Below are positions 1 through 11,930 of a DNA stretch of 64,000 nt, piece by piece; the stretch's first letter is position 1; every line of letters starts with the position of its first letter. Under the pieces are notes generated by a model. The model did not search any database, was not told the DNA's origin, and was given only the letters and a program-made list of their open reading frames with translations. A program made the position numbers and the translations under genes. Origin of the DNA: Sternotherus odoratus (taxonomy: Eukaryota > Chordata > Testudines > Kinosternidae); assembly GCA_032164245.1 (NCBI GenBank), contig JAVMKO010000003.1, positions 84,612,390 to 84,676,389 of the forward strand. Direction: 5' to 3'.

Positions 1-492
1 GGGGGGCAGGAGGCTGGGTTCGGAGTGGGAGGGGGGAGGAGGTTAGGTTCGGTGGGATGGGCCGGGCAGGGCCAGGCAGGGGTGGGGGAGGGAAGGCAGT
101 TAGATGGGGGGAGGCTGGGCAGGGGTAAAGGAAGATCACCCCCAACAGCGGGGTGGGCCAGGCAGGGATGGGTGGGGAGGGGAGGAGGTTAGGCTGGGGG
201 AGGAGATTAGGTTGGGTGGGCCGGGTCAGGCAGGGGGGACGGAGAATAGGCTGTGGGGGGAGGTGGGCCAGGCAGAGGTGGTGTGCTAGGGGCCGCCCTC
301 ACGCCACCGTGCTACCGCCAACCGCGCCCGGTACCCCCGCAACACGACACCCCAGCTATGCCCAACCGGCAAGGCAGTCCCATGTAGGCCCGGGTGTGGC
401 AGGGCACGGGCGGCGGGAGACCGGCCAGGGGGGAGGCCCACAAACTATCAGAGTAAGGGGCCCCAAAATTTCTGTCACCGGCCCTGCCCAAG
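1..492 (-). repeat. G-rich minisatellite and end of a GC-rich interspersed repeat
   Basis: 1-290 is built from imperfect units around GTGGGCCAGGCAGGGG. 300-492 is GC-rich and ends with GGGGCCCCAAAATTTCTG...CCGGCCCTG. That end is the reverse complement of the start of the repeat at 55799, so this is probably the same family on the minus strand, cut by the window edge. Open frames across it are not convincing genes. Confidence 0.5.
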
Positions 493-1209
493 CTTAAGTA
501 ACACATCAAGGTAAGAGAGTATGCAAGACTTCTTTACATACTGCTGTCCCACCTTGTGAAGCTAGTGTAATAAAACCAAGCAGCCAGGCATGTGTCAATC
601 ATTGCCTTGCGAAAGTGGCTGCTCTGAGATACAATATTTAAAGAAATTACCTAGCAGTGACACTAAACTTTTGGGATCCAGTTTAAATTTAGGAGCTTCT
701 GAAAGAAACATACAGATCAGTATTGTCTTACATACACTGTTCGTATTTCCTCTGAACCTCCTAGGGATAATGGAATCAGCTACTTTGGTCTTGATCTCTA
801 ACATCAGCTGGTTTGAGAACCCAGTTAGACAGGTTACTTTGTTAACATTTCAGTAACTAGCTAGAGCCCCAGGGTTGTAAGGCGAGGGGCCATCTGATGT
901 GATACACAGCAATGTTTGGGTAAGTTTGGTCTCACATTGGCTAGCCTGAGAGATGTTATGTAGGTCACTATTTTAATCCCTGAACTTAATGGGCTCTATG
1001 TGGTTAGGGTTTTTGCTCATGATTCTAATAAGTACTGTTCCCCATTCAAGGGATTGGTGCTGGACAGCATACATGCGGAGTGTTGCAAATATAAGCACAA
1101 AGTTTATATGAAGCTGTTCCGCAGCGTATAAGTAATGCACTAGTTACTGGAGCAGAGCAGCTAGATTCTGGATCTGCCATGTAGCTGCCCTAGCCATCAC
1201 ACTACAGAA

Positions 1210-1212
<3 letters not shown>

Positions 1213-1247
<35 letters not shown>
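1213..1247. repeat. (CT)n microsatellite
   Basis: About 17 uninterrupted CT units. Confidence 0.95.
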
Positions 1248-1249
<2 letters not shown>

Positions 1250-1289
1250 CCACTGACTTTTTCATGATTTAATTCAAAGTGAAACAGCG

Positions 1290-1775
1290 TCAATAGGAGA
1301 AACTGAGGAGCCCCATATCACACTATCCCATAGCCCATAGCTCCTGGGAGACCCTTATTAAAATCCTTTATTCACCCGCCATTATTCTCCACCTCCCAGG
1401 TGAGTGCTCTAGCCAGTAGGCTAAATGTTTTACTTTAGGCATTGTCAGCACCCTGTCTAACTGGTCAGATTTTGAATGGGACCTGATTCAATAGGTGGCC
1501 TTTGAGCATACCTACCGGCTTGGGCGCTGCAGGTGAGTAAGGTGAGTGAACACCTATCTTCTCACGGTTCATGAATCACTCTAGGTCTGAGGTCAGAGAT
1601 AGGCATGCCCACAGGCAGAAACATAGACACAGAGAGAATTTTCATCCTGAAAACTTATGTGTTGAATGAGTTTAGGTTCCTACAGGGTGAAGTAAGATTT
1701 TTTGTGGATCTCAGTGTAGCCTAAAACTGGGTCTTAGGCATCTAAATGGGAGCGCAAGTATCTTTGTGGGTCTGG
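1290..1775 (+). repeat. Partial copy of a ~1.1-kb interspersed repeat (family R1)
   Basis: Shares GAATCACTCTAGGTCTGAGG, the CATGCCCACAGGCAGAAACA stretch and the terminal CTTTGTGGGTCTGGGCC with the copies at 22.7, 37.9, 41.7 and 47.1 kb. Only the right half is present here. Confidence 0.5.
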
Positions 1776-1970
1776 GCCAAAGTAAAAAGTGATGAACAGG
1801 ACAAAGAGTGAATTGTATTGCACACTGATCTGTATTAATGACAACAATGTTGCATGGCCACCAAATTCCTCTATGTAGCCTATCTGAATGTGCTCATATG
1901 GCCTCCTATATCATAGAATCTAAGTGCCCAATAGTCTTTTTATGTATTGAGTTATTGAGTTATGTATGTA

Positions 1971-2253
1971 CAGTAGACTCTCGATTATCCAGGATGTGGA
2001 TTAACCAGGATGTCAAAAAAAATATGCTCAACTCGCAGGGCCGGCTCTGGCTTTGCAGCCGCCCCAAGCACACACACAAAACCCCCCTACCAAGGCGCAG
2101 GGCAGCCAGTGAACCAACACCCCCTTCCCCTGGCGCAGGATGGCTGGTGAATCAACCCCCACTCCCCATATTTCCTATGGATGATGATTATCCGGGATTT
2201 TATTAACCAGAATTATTTTTTCCCTATCATCCTGGATAATCGAGAGTCTATTG
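1971..2253. mobile_element. Tigger/pogo-like MITE, copy 1
   Basis: Terminal inverted repeats CAGTAGACTCTCGATTATCC and the complementary GGATAATCGAGAGTCTATTG, flanked on both sides by TA. A second nested inverted motif (GGATTAACCAGG / TTATTAACCAGA) lies inside each end. The core is GC-rich with a CACACACAAAA run. There is no transposase. The same structure is at 51792. Confidence 0.8.
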
Positions 2254-2274
2254 TATTCAGTTATTCTTTCAATT

Positions 2275-2420
2275 TTTCACAGATGGGGAACTGAGGCACA
2301 TACTAAGTGACGTGCTAAGGTTGCCCAGGAAGTCAATGACAGAGCAATAAATTGAACCCAAGTTGCCTGAGTCTCATACACTAGCCCCCAAACCACTGGA
2401 CTATCCTTCCTCCAGTGTAG
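2275..2420 (+). repeat. MIR-type SINE relic
   Basis: Carries the MIR signature ACAGATGGGGAACTGAGGCA, then the 'AAGGTTGCCCAGG' and 'AATTGAACCCAAGTTGCCTG' analogues in order. Confidence 0.6.
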
Positions 2421-2988
2421 TAGCAGACTGAGGACACATAAATACATAGCTAAGCTTTTCATTTGAATGATGAGTGTTGCACTTGCAGCAACAGCTCATC
2501 TGATACCCTCACAAGCTCTTGAGAGCAAGGGAGTAAGTGTGTCAGGGGACTGAGCCTTGTTTCTGCTCACTGCACTGTGGAGGATTTTGCCTGGGATAAA
2601 GTAAGGTGAGGCACTAGGTCTGTTATCAGCTAGCAAACCAGCTACTAGAAGGAGACAAAACACACATATGATTAGAGAGTGTGCGCCTCTAATCTCACCT
2701 GAAATTGACCAGGCAGCTGACCCGCTCGCTCAAGCAGCCCCGCGCGCTACATAACCATTGTATTTTAAGTGGTATTCTACATTATGTAAATAGACTTAAA
2801 GTCTTCTGATTTCTTGCTTAGTCTGTTCTGATTGTGCTAATGGTTATTCTGGTTTGTATTTTCATTATGTTTTAGCTTTGCAATACTGAATTACGAGCCG
2901 CTCTTCTCCACTGGTAATAATAATAACGAATAACATGAGTACTTCTATGGCACATTACATCTTCCAAACTCTGTGCAACATTGATTAA
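2421..2988. other. Unassigned flanking DNA
   Basis: No gene-like frame or clear repeat structure recognised. Confidence 0.4.
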
Positions 2989-2991
2989 TAA

Positions 2992-3276
2992 GGACAGGTC
3001 TACACTACTGCTTAAGTCAATCTAAGTTACGTCTCTCCAGGGTGTGAAAAAGCCCCCTCTCTGTCCCCCCTCATCCCCCAGTGACTCAAGTTTTTAACTG
3101 TCCATAGCAGCGCTATGTTGGCAGGACACACTCTCCTGCTGACTTAGCTTCTGCTTCTCATCCAGATGAGTAATTATACCAGGGGAGAGCTCTCTCCCAT
3201 CGGCGTCGTGAGTCTTCACCAGACCTGCTAGAGTGGTGCATCTCCGCTGATGTAGTGCTGTAGTGTAGACTTGCCC
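2992..3276. mobile_element. Harbinger-like MITE with TAA target duplication
   Basis: Ends GGACAGGTCTACACTAC and, inverted, GTAGTGTAGACTTGCCC. It is flanked by TAA on both sides (2989-2991 and 3277-3279), the 3-bp target typical of PIF/Harbinger elements. No coding capacity. Confidence 0.6.
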
Positions 3277-3279
3277 TAA

Positions 3280-4190
3280 GATTGATCTGTTCAAGACATT
3301 TCAAATGTGTTTGTTCTCTTACGCTGGCTGGTCTCCACCCACCCATTCTACATAAGATTTTGTGACATCAGCAAATTTGGGAAATTAGACCTTCCTTCAG
3401 CTCTCTCGTGCGCTATATAAAAAGGAATCTCTGGCTGACTCCACAGCTCTATCTCCTGAGCTTACTAACTCTAGATTTGTAGATATTGGTAGCTGTGCAA
3501 CAGCCACGTTGAAGATAGACATCTCAAAATATCATCTGATACACCCCCATACTGTACTTAAGTGATGAAAACTGATGCCAACTAACAAGAGAGCAAGGGC
3601 ATGGCTAGGCAGGTTTGTTAACGATACACGGCTTACAAGTTGAAACAGAAATTGGTGTTTACATTTAGGAGAAACTGTCTGAACAGAGCTAAGAACTGGG
3701 AAACGTTCCCAAAGGGGAAAAAACAATCGAACACTCTATAGTGTAGGGCACTTGGATTTCAGGATTAGTTTCTTTGATTTAAGGTAACACCAGACTAATA
3801 TGGACGTTAGAGTTAAGATCTGAGAGTATTTGTGTGGTTTGAACTGTACTGAGACAACGATTCAATGAGGGAACTTGGGCAAATCTTTTGATTTTTCTTA
3901 TGTCTCTCTCCCAAGTCAGCTGTGTAATTAGGGAAGTGATGGTTAAAAAAACAGATGTTGCATGATAGTTTACATTCACAGACAGCCCAGGATACTATTC
4001 CCACCAAATGGCATTGATTACCTCAAACCGAAATGGACAAGATTTGGAAACAGAATACTGGTTCCCAAACACTCACACTCAGTTCACTGCTTACAGTGTC
4101 TCCATTAACCCGGGAGAAGTGATTACAGAGTAGCAAATTTCTTATCACTGAGAGGAAAACAGGAATGACTCTACCAAACCTCTGTGACTT
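3280..4190. other. Unassigned flanking DNA
   Basis: AT-rich unique-looking sequence; short frames here lack any recognisable domain. Confidence 0.4.
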
Positions 4191-4306
4191 AACAGTTAAA
4201 ATAGCCTTTACAGCTGTTGATTAATGTTTGAAATTCTAAGTCACCATTAACAGTTAAAATAGCCTTTACAGCTGTTGATTAATGTTTGAAATTCTAAGTC
4301 ACCATT
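4191..4306. repeat. Perfect 58-bp tandem duplication
   Basis: 4191-4248 is repeated without a change at 4249-4306 (unit begins AACAGTTAAAATAGCC and ends AAGTCACCATT). Confidence 0.95.
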
Positions 4307-4326
4307 TTGAACTCCATGTGAAGACC

Positions 4327-4344
4327 GGGGGGGGGGGGGGGGGG
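4327..4344. repeat. Poly-G tract of 18
   Basis: Eighteen consecutive G bases just after the 58-bp duplication; length is prone to sequencing error. Confidence 0.9.
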
Positions 4345-5694
4345 TGTCACCTAGGCTCTGTGATACAACCCACCATTAGTGGCCAAACCTAGTAGCCAGG
4401 GCTTATCATTTTTGCTTTGCTTCTTACAGCAGAAATCCCTCCCATTGCTGTAATAATAAACTTAAATGTTAGTCATACACTCATTGGGCTCTGGGGGGAG
4501 GAGGCACTTCATCATCTGGTTCTCTGCAGGCTCAGCTGTGGGCTGTTCCTCACGGGATGGGGATCAAACAGGTCTTCCTAATAGGGATCAAGAATTGGCT
4601 GTTGACCATGGCTGGCGCATAAACCGCCCATTGGGGAGGAGACTGGTCTCCAGCCCCACCCTTTCCATGCCTCCTTGCCCCAGCCCAGAGCCCCCACCAC
4701 CACAGCTACTGGCCCCCATCCCAGGCTAGTGCCCGCAGCCTCCCCCATGCAGCTCAGAACATGGGGAGGGTGGCTGGCATAGCCTGAGCCAGGGCTACCC
4801 CACAGTGAGACTGGAGAGGCCACGTTGAGCGGAAAAAGGGGAGGGGGGAAGGGGCACATCTTGCTGTTTCGAGAGGCACAGTTTCCCCCAACCTATGGTA
4901 CCCGCCACCCATGCTGTTGACCCTGATCCACAGCCTGCTCTGGGACTGATTTCATTAAAAGAGTCACTTGATGCCCTTGGTTGGAAGCCTGCACCAAGAA
5001 GCAGCTTGCTCTGCACAAGGCTTTGATCAGTTGAATCAGTTGTAGTTTCCATTGCAAACCCAAGAGTCTCTCTGATAGTCTGCTTGCCGATCAGTGATCA
5101 GAAGAGAATGGGTTAACGCTGCTGTTTGCCAAGGGGAGGAGGGGGGCTTCCATTCTCAACAGAGTGGATTACAGATTGTTGGAACTAAGACTAAGGAAGT
5201 TGTCTCATGGAATTGTGGGATACGTCATTTCTGGATGACTCCTGAGACCTGAGGCAAGCTGGACTGTGTCTACACTGCAAAGCAATAGGGCTCAGATCCA
5301 GGGTCCTGGCCTGACTCAAGCACTCATAAGTGCAGGATCTGTGGGTGCTCCAGCCCGGGAGCACCCATGGAAAAAATGTTGTGGGTGCTTAACCGGCAAA
5401 TGCTGGACTTACAACTTTGGAATCAATCTACAATCTTACCTACCTGAACACTGTTCCATTGGTTTTCTGATCCTGACACAAAGAAGCCAGATAACCAGAT
5501 CCGATTTTTTTTACTTTTCCAATTACTTATGTCAGGATGTAGAGAGGGAGAAGAACAGGCCTCTTCCTAGGGAAGTTATGAATGAATCATATGCATACTT
5601 TAGAGGTAAGCCAGGTATCCATACAAACTATTTGTTCTGTGACTCAAAATAATCAATAATCTATCAATAAGGTCCCATTGTTTCCCACATCTGT
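4345..5694. other. Unassigned flanking DNA with repeat fragments
   Basis: A GC-rich patch lies at 4600-4860. Around 5263 there is GTGTCTACACTGCAAAGCAATAG, resembling a Harbinger-like terminal repeat. The 128-residue frame at 5266-5652 has no recognisable domain. Confidence 0.35.
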
Positions 5695-5862
5695 TTGTTT
5701 CTATCCACCTATTGTCTCTCATCTTACACTTAGATTGTAAACCCTTTGGGGTAGCCACTGCCTTTTTGTGCTATGTTCGTTCAGTACCTAGCACAGCATG
5801 GTCCTGATCCTTGAGTGGGCTCCTAAGTGCTGCTGCAATGCAGATAATAATAAACAACATAT
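5695..5862 (+). repeat. L2/MIR-type LINE tail relic
   Basis: Contains the ordered motifs TTAGATTGTAAACCCTTTGGGG, ACTGCCTTTTTGTGC, CAGTACCTAGCACAGCATGG and a terminal AATAATAATAAA-like run, as in L2 3' ends. A similar, weaker tail is at 10735-10830. Confidence 0.5.
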
Positions 5863-6664
5863 AATCAGGGGGTGTATTTCCCCCTCCACACACTTTTTCA
5901 GTTTAGATGTTCATTTGTTAACTAAAGATATGCACACAGTCTGATTCCAATTAAAATCAATGGAAGTTTTACCATTGGCTTTAGTGTGCCTAGGTTCAGG
6001 CCCATTTATGACATATTATTTATAGGACAGCTGTTTACATCTCTCAGACCTTTGGGTTGTATTTTCAACCCCAGGAATTTCACAACTAAAGCTCACTGTT
6101 AGGTAACAGGACTTGTAACCCAGTTCTAAATAAGGGGATAGGAGGCATAAGGAACCTATGTACTATTTTAGTGCGTGGGAAAGCATGAAGATGAGGCCAT
6201 TGGCACAACATGCTTTCTTGTCTCTTCCTTGCCATGGGAAAGGAGTGACCTCATTTAAATCTCATTCCCGCTTGTATATAAACCAATCTTGCAGCGAATA
6301 TGGAATCAGCCATTGTTAGCATCTGCTCCTTCACCCTGTAACGTCTTCCAAATCCTCCATAAAATAATAGAGGATTATAAAAAGACAGTGGAGCCCGATT
6401 TATGCTGTCACTCATGGGTCCAGGAAAAATTGCTCTTTAATGGAGGCATAAACTGAATATTTGGAAGCGTCTAGCATATCTTAAAGAGGTTGCTTAGGAT
6501 AAATGATATGTTGTGAGAGATGGTCCTGAGAGCAGGGTTTTGCATATATCTAAATAAAAGTTGGGTTTTTCAAAGGAATAAGGGAATTAGGCACCCACTT
6601 CCCACTGAATGTCATTGACACCTGGGCCCCACCTGAAAATCCCAGCCTAAAATAATACTTTTTG

Positions 6665-6975
6665 TCTTAAAGCCAGGGGTGAAAGAAACTTAAGGGACGT
6701 ACCAATAAAAAGTGCGGATGGGGTTCTGTGAAAAGTGTGGTGGGGGGCTCAACCAGAAAGGGTGGGGCCTCGGGTGAAAGGGGTGGGGCTGGGGCTGGGG
6801 CCGAACTTCCCCAGGCAGCCCTTCAGAGCTGCCTGGCCTGCGCCACCAAGCCTCCGATGGCAATTTAAAGGGCCCAGGGCTCCAGGACGTTGCTAGCACT
6901 GCCCCAGGGCTCTGGCAGTGATTTTAAGGGCTGGAGCTCCAGGCTCTTTAAGTTGCTGCCAGAGCCCCGGGGACC
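6665..6975 (+). repeat. GC-rich interspersed repeat
   Basis: Begins AGCCAGGGGTGAAAGAAACTTAAGG. Its start is found again, reversed and diverged, at 38690-38745 (...TACTTTCACCTCTGGCT). No coding sequence. Confidence 0.4.
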
Positions 6976-7439
6976 ACTGGACTACAGGTCATAAGGTAAG
7001 TCCTCCTCCTCTCCCTATACCAGCTGTTTTGTGTGGCAACCTCTGAGCACCCTGCAGGATCAGGCCCTACATGTGATTTAGGTGGAGGAGGCTTGTGGAT
7101 CAGAAACAGACGTAGGCACCTATGTCTGTTAGAGGGACAAGGCTTGGCACACACACCTCTCTCATCAGCATGTGCCATTGATTTGATTAGGCCAGAAGCC
7201 GCCTGCTGTTCTGGTTTTGGGGCTCACCTTCTAACATGCCTCTCTCTCCATATTCATTGTTCAGAGAGCCTTGGCATCTAACTCCGGCTTTGTGGAGACT
7301 TTGCGGATCCCCTGTTGTTCCTGTGATCTTCCAGCTGCCTAAAATTAGTCTGAATTTCGTAACACTTAAGTCCCTTTTGTGGGTCCTGGCCAAAGTGATT
7401 GGATTTCATACTGGCTGCTAATTGAGTAACTTGATATGT

Positions 7440-7680
7440 ATGTATTATAATAATAATGCTGTGCAAGTATATGGTAGCTCACATCTTCAGGGTGCTTTAT
7501 AAACATTAAATAATAAATTGTAGCATAATCTCAGTGGGATATGTAGGTATGCATTCCAATCCCCATTTTCCAGACACAGAAATTGAGATGCAAAGAGGTC
7601 AAGTAATTTAGCCAAGGCCATACAATAAATCACTGGCAGAGCTAGGACTAGAATTTGGGAGCTCCTATTATCAATTTCCA
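7440..7680 (+). repeat. MIR SINE
   Basis: Core and tail in order: CAGGGTGCTTTATAAACATTA, CCCATTTTCCAGACACAGAA, GAGGTCAAGTAATTTAGCC, ATCACTGGCAGAGCTAGGA. Confidence 0.75.
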
Positions 7681-7969
7681 TGCTAAATCTGCCCAACCAT
7701 GCTGCCTTTCCTTTTCTGAAATGAGTACATTAATTAAACTCATAATCTTTAAGACATTTTAATGATAAATAAGTGCCAGGCCCTACAGCACTGTCTCAGA
7801 GTTCGATTTGCCTGGAACCATCAAGGATTACTATGTGTAACTCCCATGTACCTTCAGATTAAAACAGCTGCCCTTGCAACTAACTGGTGTTTATTGGTGT
7901 ACATTTTGTGAAGACTCAGCATAACAGGGTGCTGGCTAGGAGATCCAGGACAGATCCCTGTTAACCCAG

Positions 7970-8290
7970 CTCCTTGTTGAAAGGGGAATTAGTTGGGGTG
8001 GCTGGGGAGGCCACGCCCAAATCACCTGAGGGAAGGCACCTGCGGGCCTGATTAGCCAGCCGGCTATATAAAGCTGGCAGGAAGGAGATGGGGGCAGGAC
8101 ACTCGAAAGGGAGGAGTGAGTGGCTCTAGATCCCTGCTGGCTAGGGAAGCTAGCAGTCCCCCAGGGTGTTGGCCTTTAGAAATATGTATATAGCAGGTGG
8201 TGGGAATGGACACAAACTGTTATCTGCATTTTGATTGGTCTCCAGCTGAGTTTGTGAGAGGATTGGCGAGGGCCCGGTTACACTCAGATT
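7970..8290 (+). repeat. Promoter-bearing repeat fragment, possibly LTR
   Basis: GC-rich start with CCACGCCCAAATCACCTGAG, then CCGGCTATATAAAGCTGGCA (a strong TATA box) and further GC-rich DNA. The layout recalls a retroelement LTR, but I see no paired copy or clear ends. Confidence 0.3.
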
Positions 8291-9534
8291 CAAGGAATTT
8301 CTTGGAATGATATATAGTAATTTTTAAAATTTGTTACAATATTTTCAGAGAACCAATTTTCCAGTAAAAATGAATAAAAGATTCCTTGCGATTTCTCTGG
8401 CCAAACTTATGCCAAAAAAGTAAACACAAAAATGGAGTTTAGCATTTCGAAGCAGTACTGGTTGTCATCACTCAGCTCCTCTCTATAGCAGGTTCATTTA
8501 TATACCAGTTTAATGACAAGCATATGCACACTATATGTCGTAATTGCAGATGTCAGCTAGTATTTCATCAGTGAATTAAGAATTCAGAATATGTGTTATC
8601 CTTAATAGTGACATATAATTAACAAGCATAATGTTTTAGCTACTCCTTAAGTGATGGCAGTATGACTCTGAGCTTTATTGGTAAAAATAAAACCATTTAT
8701 TTGTATGTGCTTATAGGTGACAATTTTAGGATGAAAAACCACTGACACATAATCAAATGTATATAGAGGAAAGGACTAATACTGCGTCATAAGGGAGGTT
8801 AAACTGCCTGGTTAGGACAAAGGAGAGGAAACTATGAGGTTCCAAACTGAGCTGAGACAATGACTCAGTGTGGGCTTGACCCTGTACTACTTATTTATTT
8901 TCAATGGGGGCAAGATGGGGCCTCCTGTGACTGCGCAACTTAATGGATCTCTTCATGCCCGTCAACCCATCTGCGAAATGGGGTGAAAGTCAGGGGTTTG
9001 ATCCTGCTTCCTTTGAAGTTAGTCAGCCAGAGTTTTATCACTGACCATATGACATCAGTGGGAGCAGCAGGCTTGCCCTTAAAATTAGATGCAGGGCTTC
9101 TACACAAAACAAATCTCACTGACATACACCTATGGGCAAGCCCTGTTATGCCTCCCAGAAGTCTTGTGAAGTTGCAATACCTCCCACTGCCTGTGGGGGA
9201 CACCTGCCTGCTCTGTAAGCTTTCAAACAGTCTCTCTGCTGCTGGTCTCTGTTCCTGGCCCCCTCCACGGCCCAGATCAGTCAACAGTGGGAGTGGCTGT
9301 CAGAGACTGGCCTGGAGAACGAGGGGAGGGAGCTGAATATGTCAGGACAGACATACTATTTAATAGGGGGGAAAACCCAAACCTACTTATACTATGTTTA
9401 TGGCCTGTACTATGCAGGAGGCTAGACTATAGGATCATAACCATCCATTCTTGCCTTAAACTCTATGAATCTATACTGAAGTTGTGACACAGATCAACAC
9501 CAAGTAAAATGATCAAAGATAAAACAGACACTAA
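8291..9534. other. Unassigned flanking DNA
   Basis: AT-rich to 8880. The overlapping antiparallel frames at 8940-9336 have no recognised domain. Confidence 0.35.
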
Positions 9535-9844
9535 GGGCTTGTCTTCACTTGAGCCGGCAGGGATCGATCTTTTGGTGATCGATTTATCGTGTCTCGTTAA
9601 GACGCGATAAATCGATCACCAGCAGCTCTCCCGTCGACTCCGGAAGTCCATTTCCTCAAGAGGCGCAAGCTGGAGTCGACGGGGGACCGCGGCGCCGACC
9701 GCCACCGCCATGAGGATGGGAGGTAAGTCGGCTGTAGAGACGTCGATTTCAGCTACGTTATTAACTGAAATTATTATTATTGTTATTAACGTAGCTGAAA
9801 TTGCGTATCTACAGTCGATTTCCCCCCCTAGTGGAGACCAGCCC
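9535..9844. mobile_element. Foldback MITE, family F, copy 1
   Basis: Ends GGGCTTGTCTTCACTTG and, inverted, TAGTGGAGACCAGCCC; flanks TAA and TAG. Three internal hairpins lie in fixed order: around GATAAATCGATCACC, around a GTCGACTCC/GGAGTCGAC pair, and a GTAGCTGAAAT pair close to the right end. Same architecture at 13203, 25028 and 26429. Confidence 0.65.
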
Positions 9845-11060
9845 TAGGATCCATTGTTACCACTCCTTGTTTTATTTTGTGAATTCATTTCTCATGACCC
9901 AAGCTGAATGATGACATCCTTTCTTTATTCACAAAGTGGGTATAGCATGGGAAATGAGAGAGCAAGCTTGGACCATGATGAGAAAGTGGCTGGGCCCCGC
10001 TGGTGGGAGTTACCTAATCCCCCAAGAAACTACCAAAAGAGGAAAGACTTCTTTTGGACTTTGTTCAGGAAATGGTCTTGAAAGCTTCTCTCCCCCCACT
10101 AATTTATCACAAGGTAGTGGGAGTGAACCCTGGTTCCCGGAGTAATTTTCTTCACCAATCCCTCTGGTCCTGGCTCCAACTCATTTTCTGTGTTATGGAA
10201 ATATCTTTGTGTTGCATGTGAATTAAAGGTAATAGTAAAAGGGACATCACACACTCCAGCTCTGCCACTACAGAGCTCACAAGCGTTTGTCACTTTGCCC
10301 AAATTGGATAATATCTAATGTAAAAAAAATCTTTGTAGTCAAAAATTAAACTCCTAGTTGGAAAAGGGATTTCTAGATTTTGGTGCCAACACTCTACCCA
10401 CTTCATTTTATTTTCATTTCTTTATATTTTTACTGTTTATACTGGTCAGGTTACAATTTGTGATACACTGAGGCAGAGGCGAATTTTAAATCAGTTCTTT
10501 TTATGTAAGAAAATTCCAGCTTCGAATTTCCCTAATTACTGTCTTGGGCAAAGAATGTTTTTTTTAAGAAAGCTTGTGTCAATAGTTCCAAATAGTCTCT
10601 TTAGTCTCTTAAAAGAAGAGACTGAAAGAATTTGAGCAGGATTTTCCCCATTTGTAGCACTACTTCATGTCCTGTAAGTAGTCCTATTAACTTCAATGTG
10701 ATTACACATAGTAAATGTGTAGATCTTTGCAGGATCAGACTGTAAATTATTTTGGGGCCAGGACTGTCTCATTATGTGTTTTTTACATAGCCTCGCAAAA
10801 TGGGACTCAGAGTATTATAAATAATAATATAGCACTGGCCACTCTTCATTTTCAGATTTTAGTAATAGAGACTAGGAAGAACTGTATAAATATTATCTAA
10901 TGGGAAACATACTTTTCTTTACATCTGGTTTAAAACACCAAAACATTCTGAATCAAGATAAAAATTAATCTTATACTTGGGTGTGTTTACTACTACCTTC
11001 AAAACTAGCTCCAGTTTTCAAAACTGCTAATTCTGTGGAAAGCATTAAAAGGCATTTAAA
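9845..11060. other. Unassigned flanking DNA with an L2-like tail
   Basis: AT-rich. 10735-10830 resembles an L2 tail (TGTAAATTATTTTGGGGCCAG...). No gene recognised. Confidence 0.35.
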
Positions 11061-11067
11061 CCAACTG

Positions 11068-11930
11068 TTCATAGAATCATAGAATATTAGGGTTGGAAGG
11101 GACCTCAGGAGGTCATCTAGTCCAACCCCCTGCTCAAAGCAGGACTAATCCCCACCTAAATCATCCCAGCCAGGGCTTTGTCAAGCCTAACCTTAAAAAC
11201 CTCTAAGGAAGGAACTTCTACCACCTCCTTAGGTAACCCATTCTAGTGCTTCAACACACTCCTGGTGAAAAAGATTTTCCTAATATCCAACCTAAACCTT
11301 CCCCACTGCAACTTGACACCATTACTCCTTGATCTGTCATCTGGTACCACTGAGAACAGTCTAGATCCATCCTCTTGGAACCCCCTTTCAGGTAGTTGAA
11401 AGCAGCTATCAAATCTCCCCTCAGTCCTCTCTTCTGCAGACTAAACAATCCCAGTTCTCTCAGCCTCTCCTCATAAGTCATGTGCTCCAGGCCCCTAATC
11501 ATTTTTGTTGTCCTCCTCTGGACTCTTTCCAATTTTTCCACATCCTTCTTGTAGTGTGGGCCCCAAAACTGGACACAGTACTCCAGATGAGGCCTCACCA
11601 ATGTCAAATAGAGGGGAACAATCATGTCCCTCAATCTGCTGGCAATGCCCCTACTTATACACCCCAAAATGTTGTTAGCCTTCTTAGCAACAAGGGCACA
11701 CTGTTGACTCATATCCAGTGTCTCATCCACTGTAACCCCTAGGTCCTTTTCTGCAGAACTGTTGCCTAGCCATTCGGTCCCTAGTCTGTAGCAGTGCATG
11801 GGATTCTTCCTTCCTAAGTGCAGGACTCTGCACTTCTCCTTCTTGAACCTCATCAAATTTATTTTGGCCCAATCCTCTAATTTGTCTAGGTCCTTCTGTA
11901 TCCTATCCCTACTATCCTATCCCTACCCAA
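11068..11930 (-). mobile_element. CR1 LINE, 5'-truncated, with reverse-transcriptase C-terminus
   Basis: On the minus strand a 201-codon open stretch (11856-11251) encodes the C-terminal part of a CR1 reverse transcriptase. It shows [60 protein letters not shown] and [17 protein letters not shown]. The 3' UTR runs to 11068 and ends with the CR1 tail (minus ATTCTATGATTCTATG). The endonuclease and most of the RT domain are missing. The long intact frame suggests a fairly young copy. Confidence 0.9.

Noticed and set aside
1201..1250. CRISPR-like or regulatory array
   Set aside because: Plain CT microsatellite; no spacer-repeat structure exists anywhere in the window.
5266..5652. 128-codon plus-strand frame
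   Set aside because: No recognisable domain, overlaps repeat-like DNA, no splice-linked neighbours.
11251..11856. Host gene with 201 codons
   Set aside because: Clear C-terminal CR1 reverse transcriptase followed by the CR1 3' tail.
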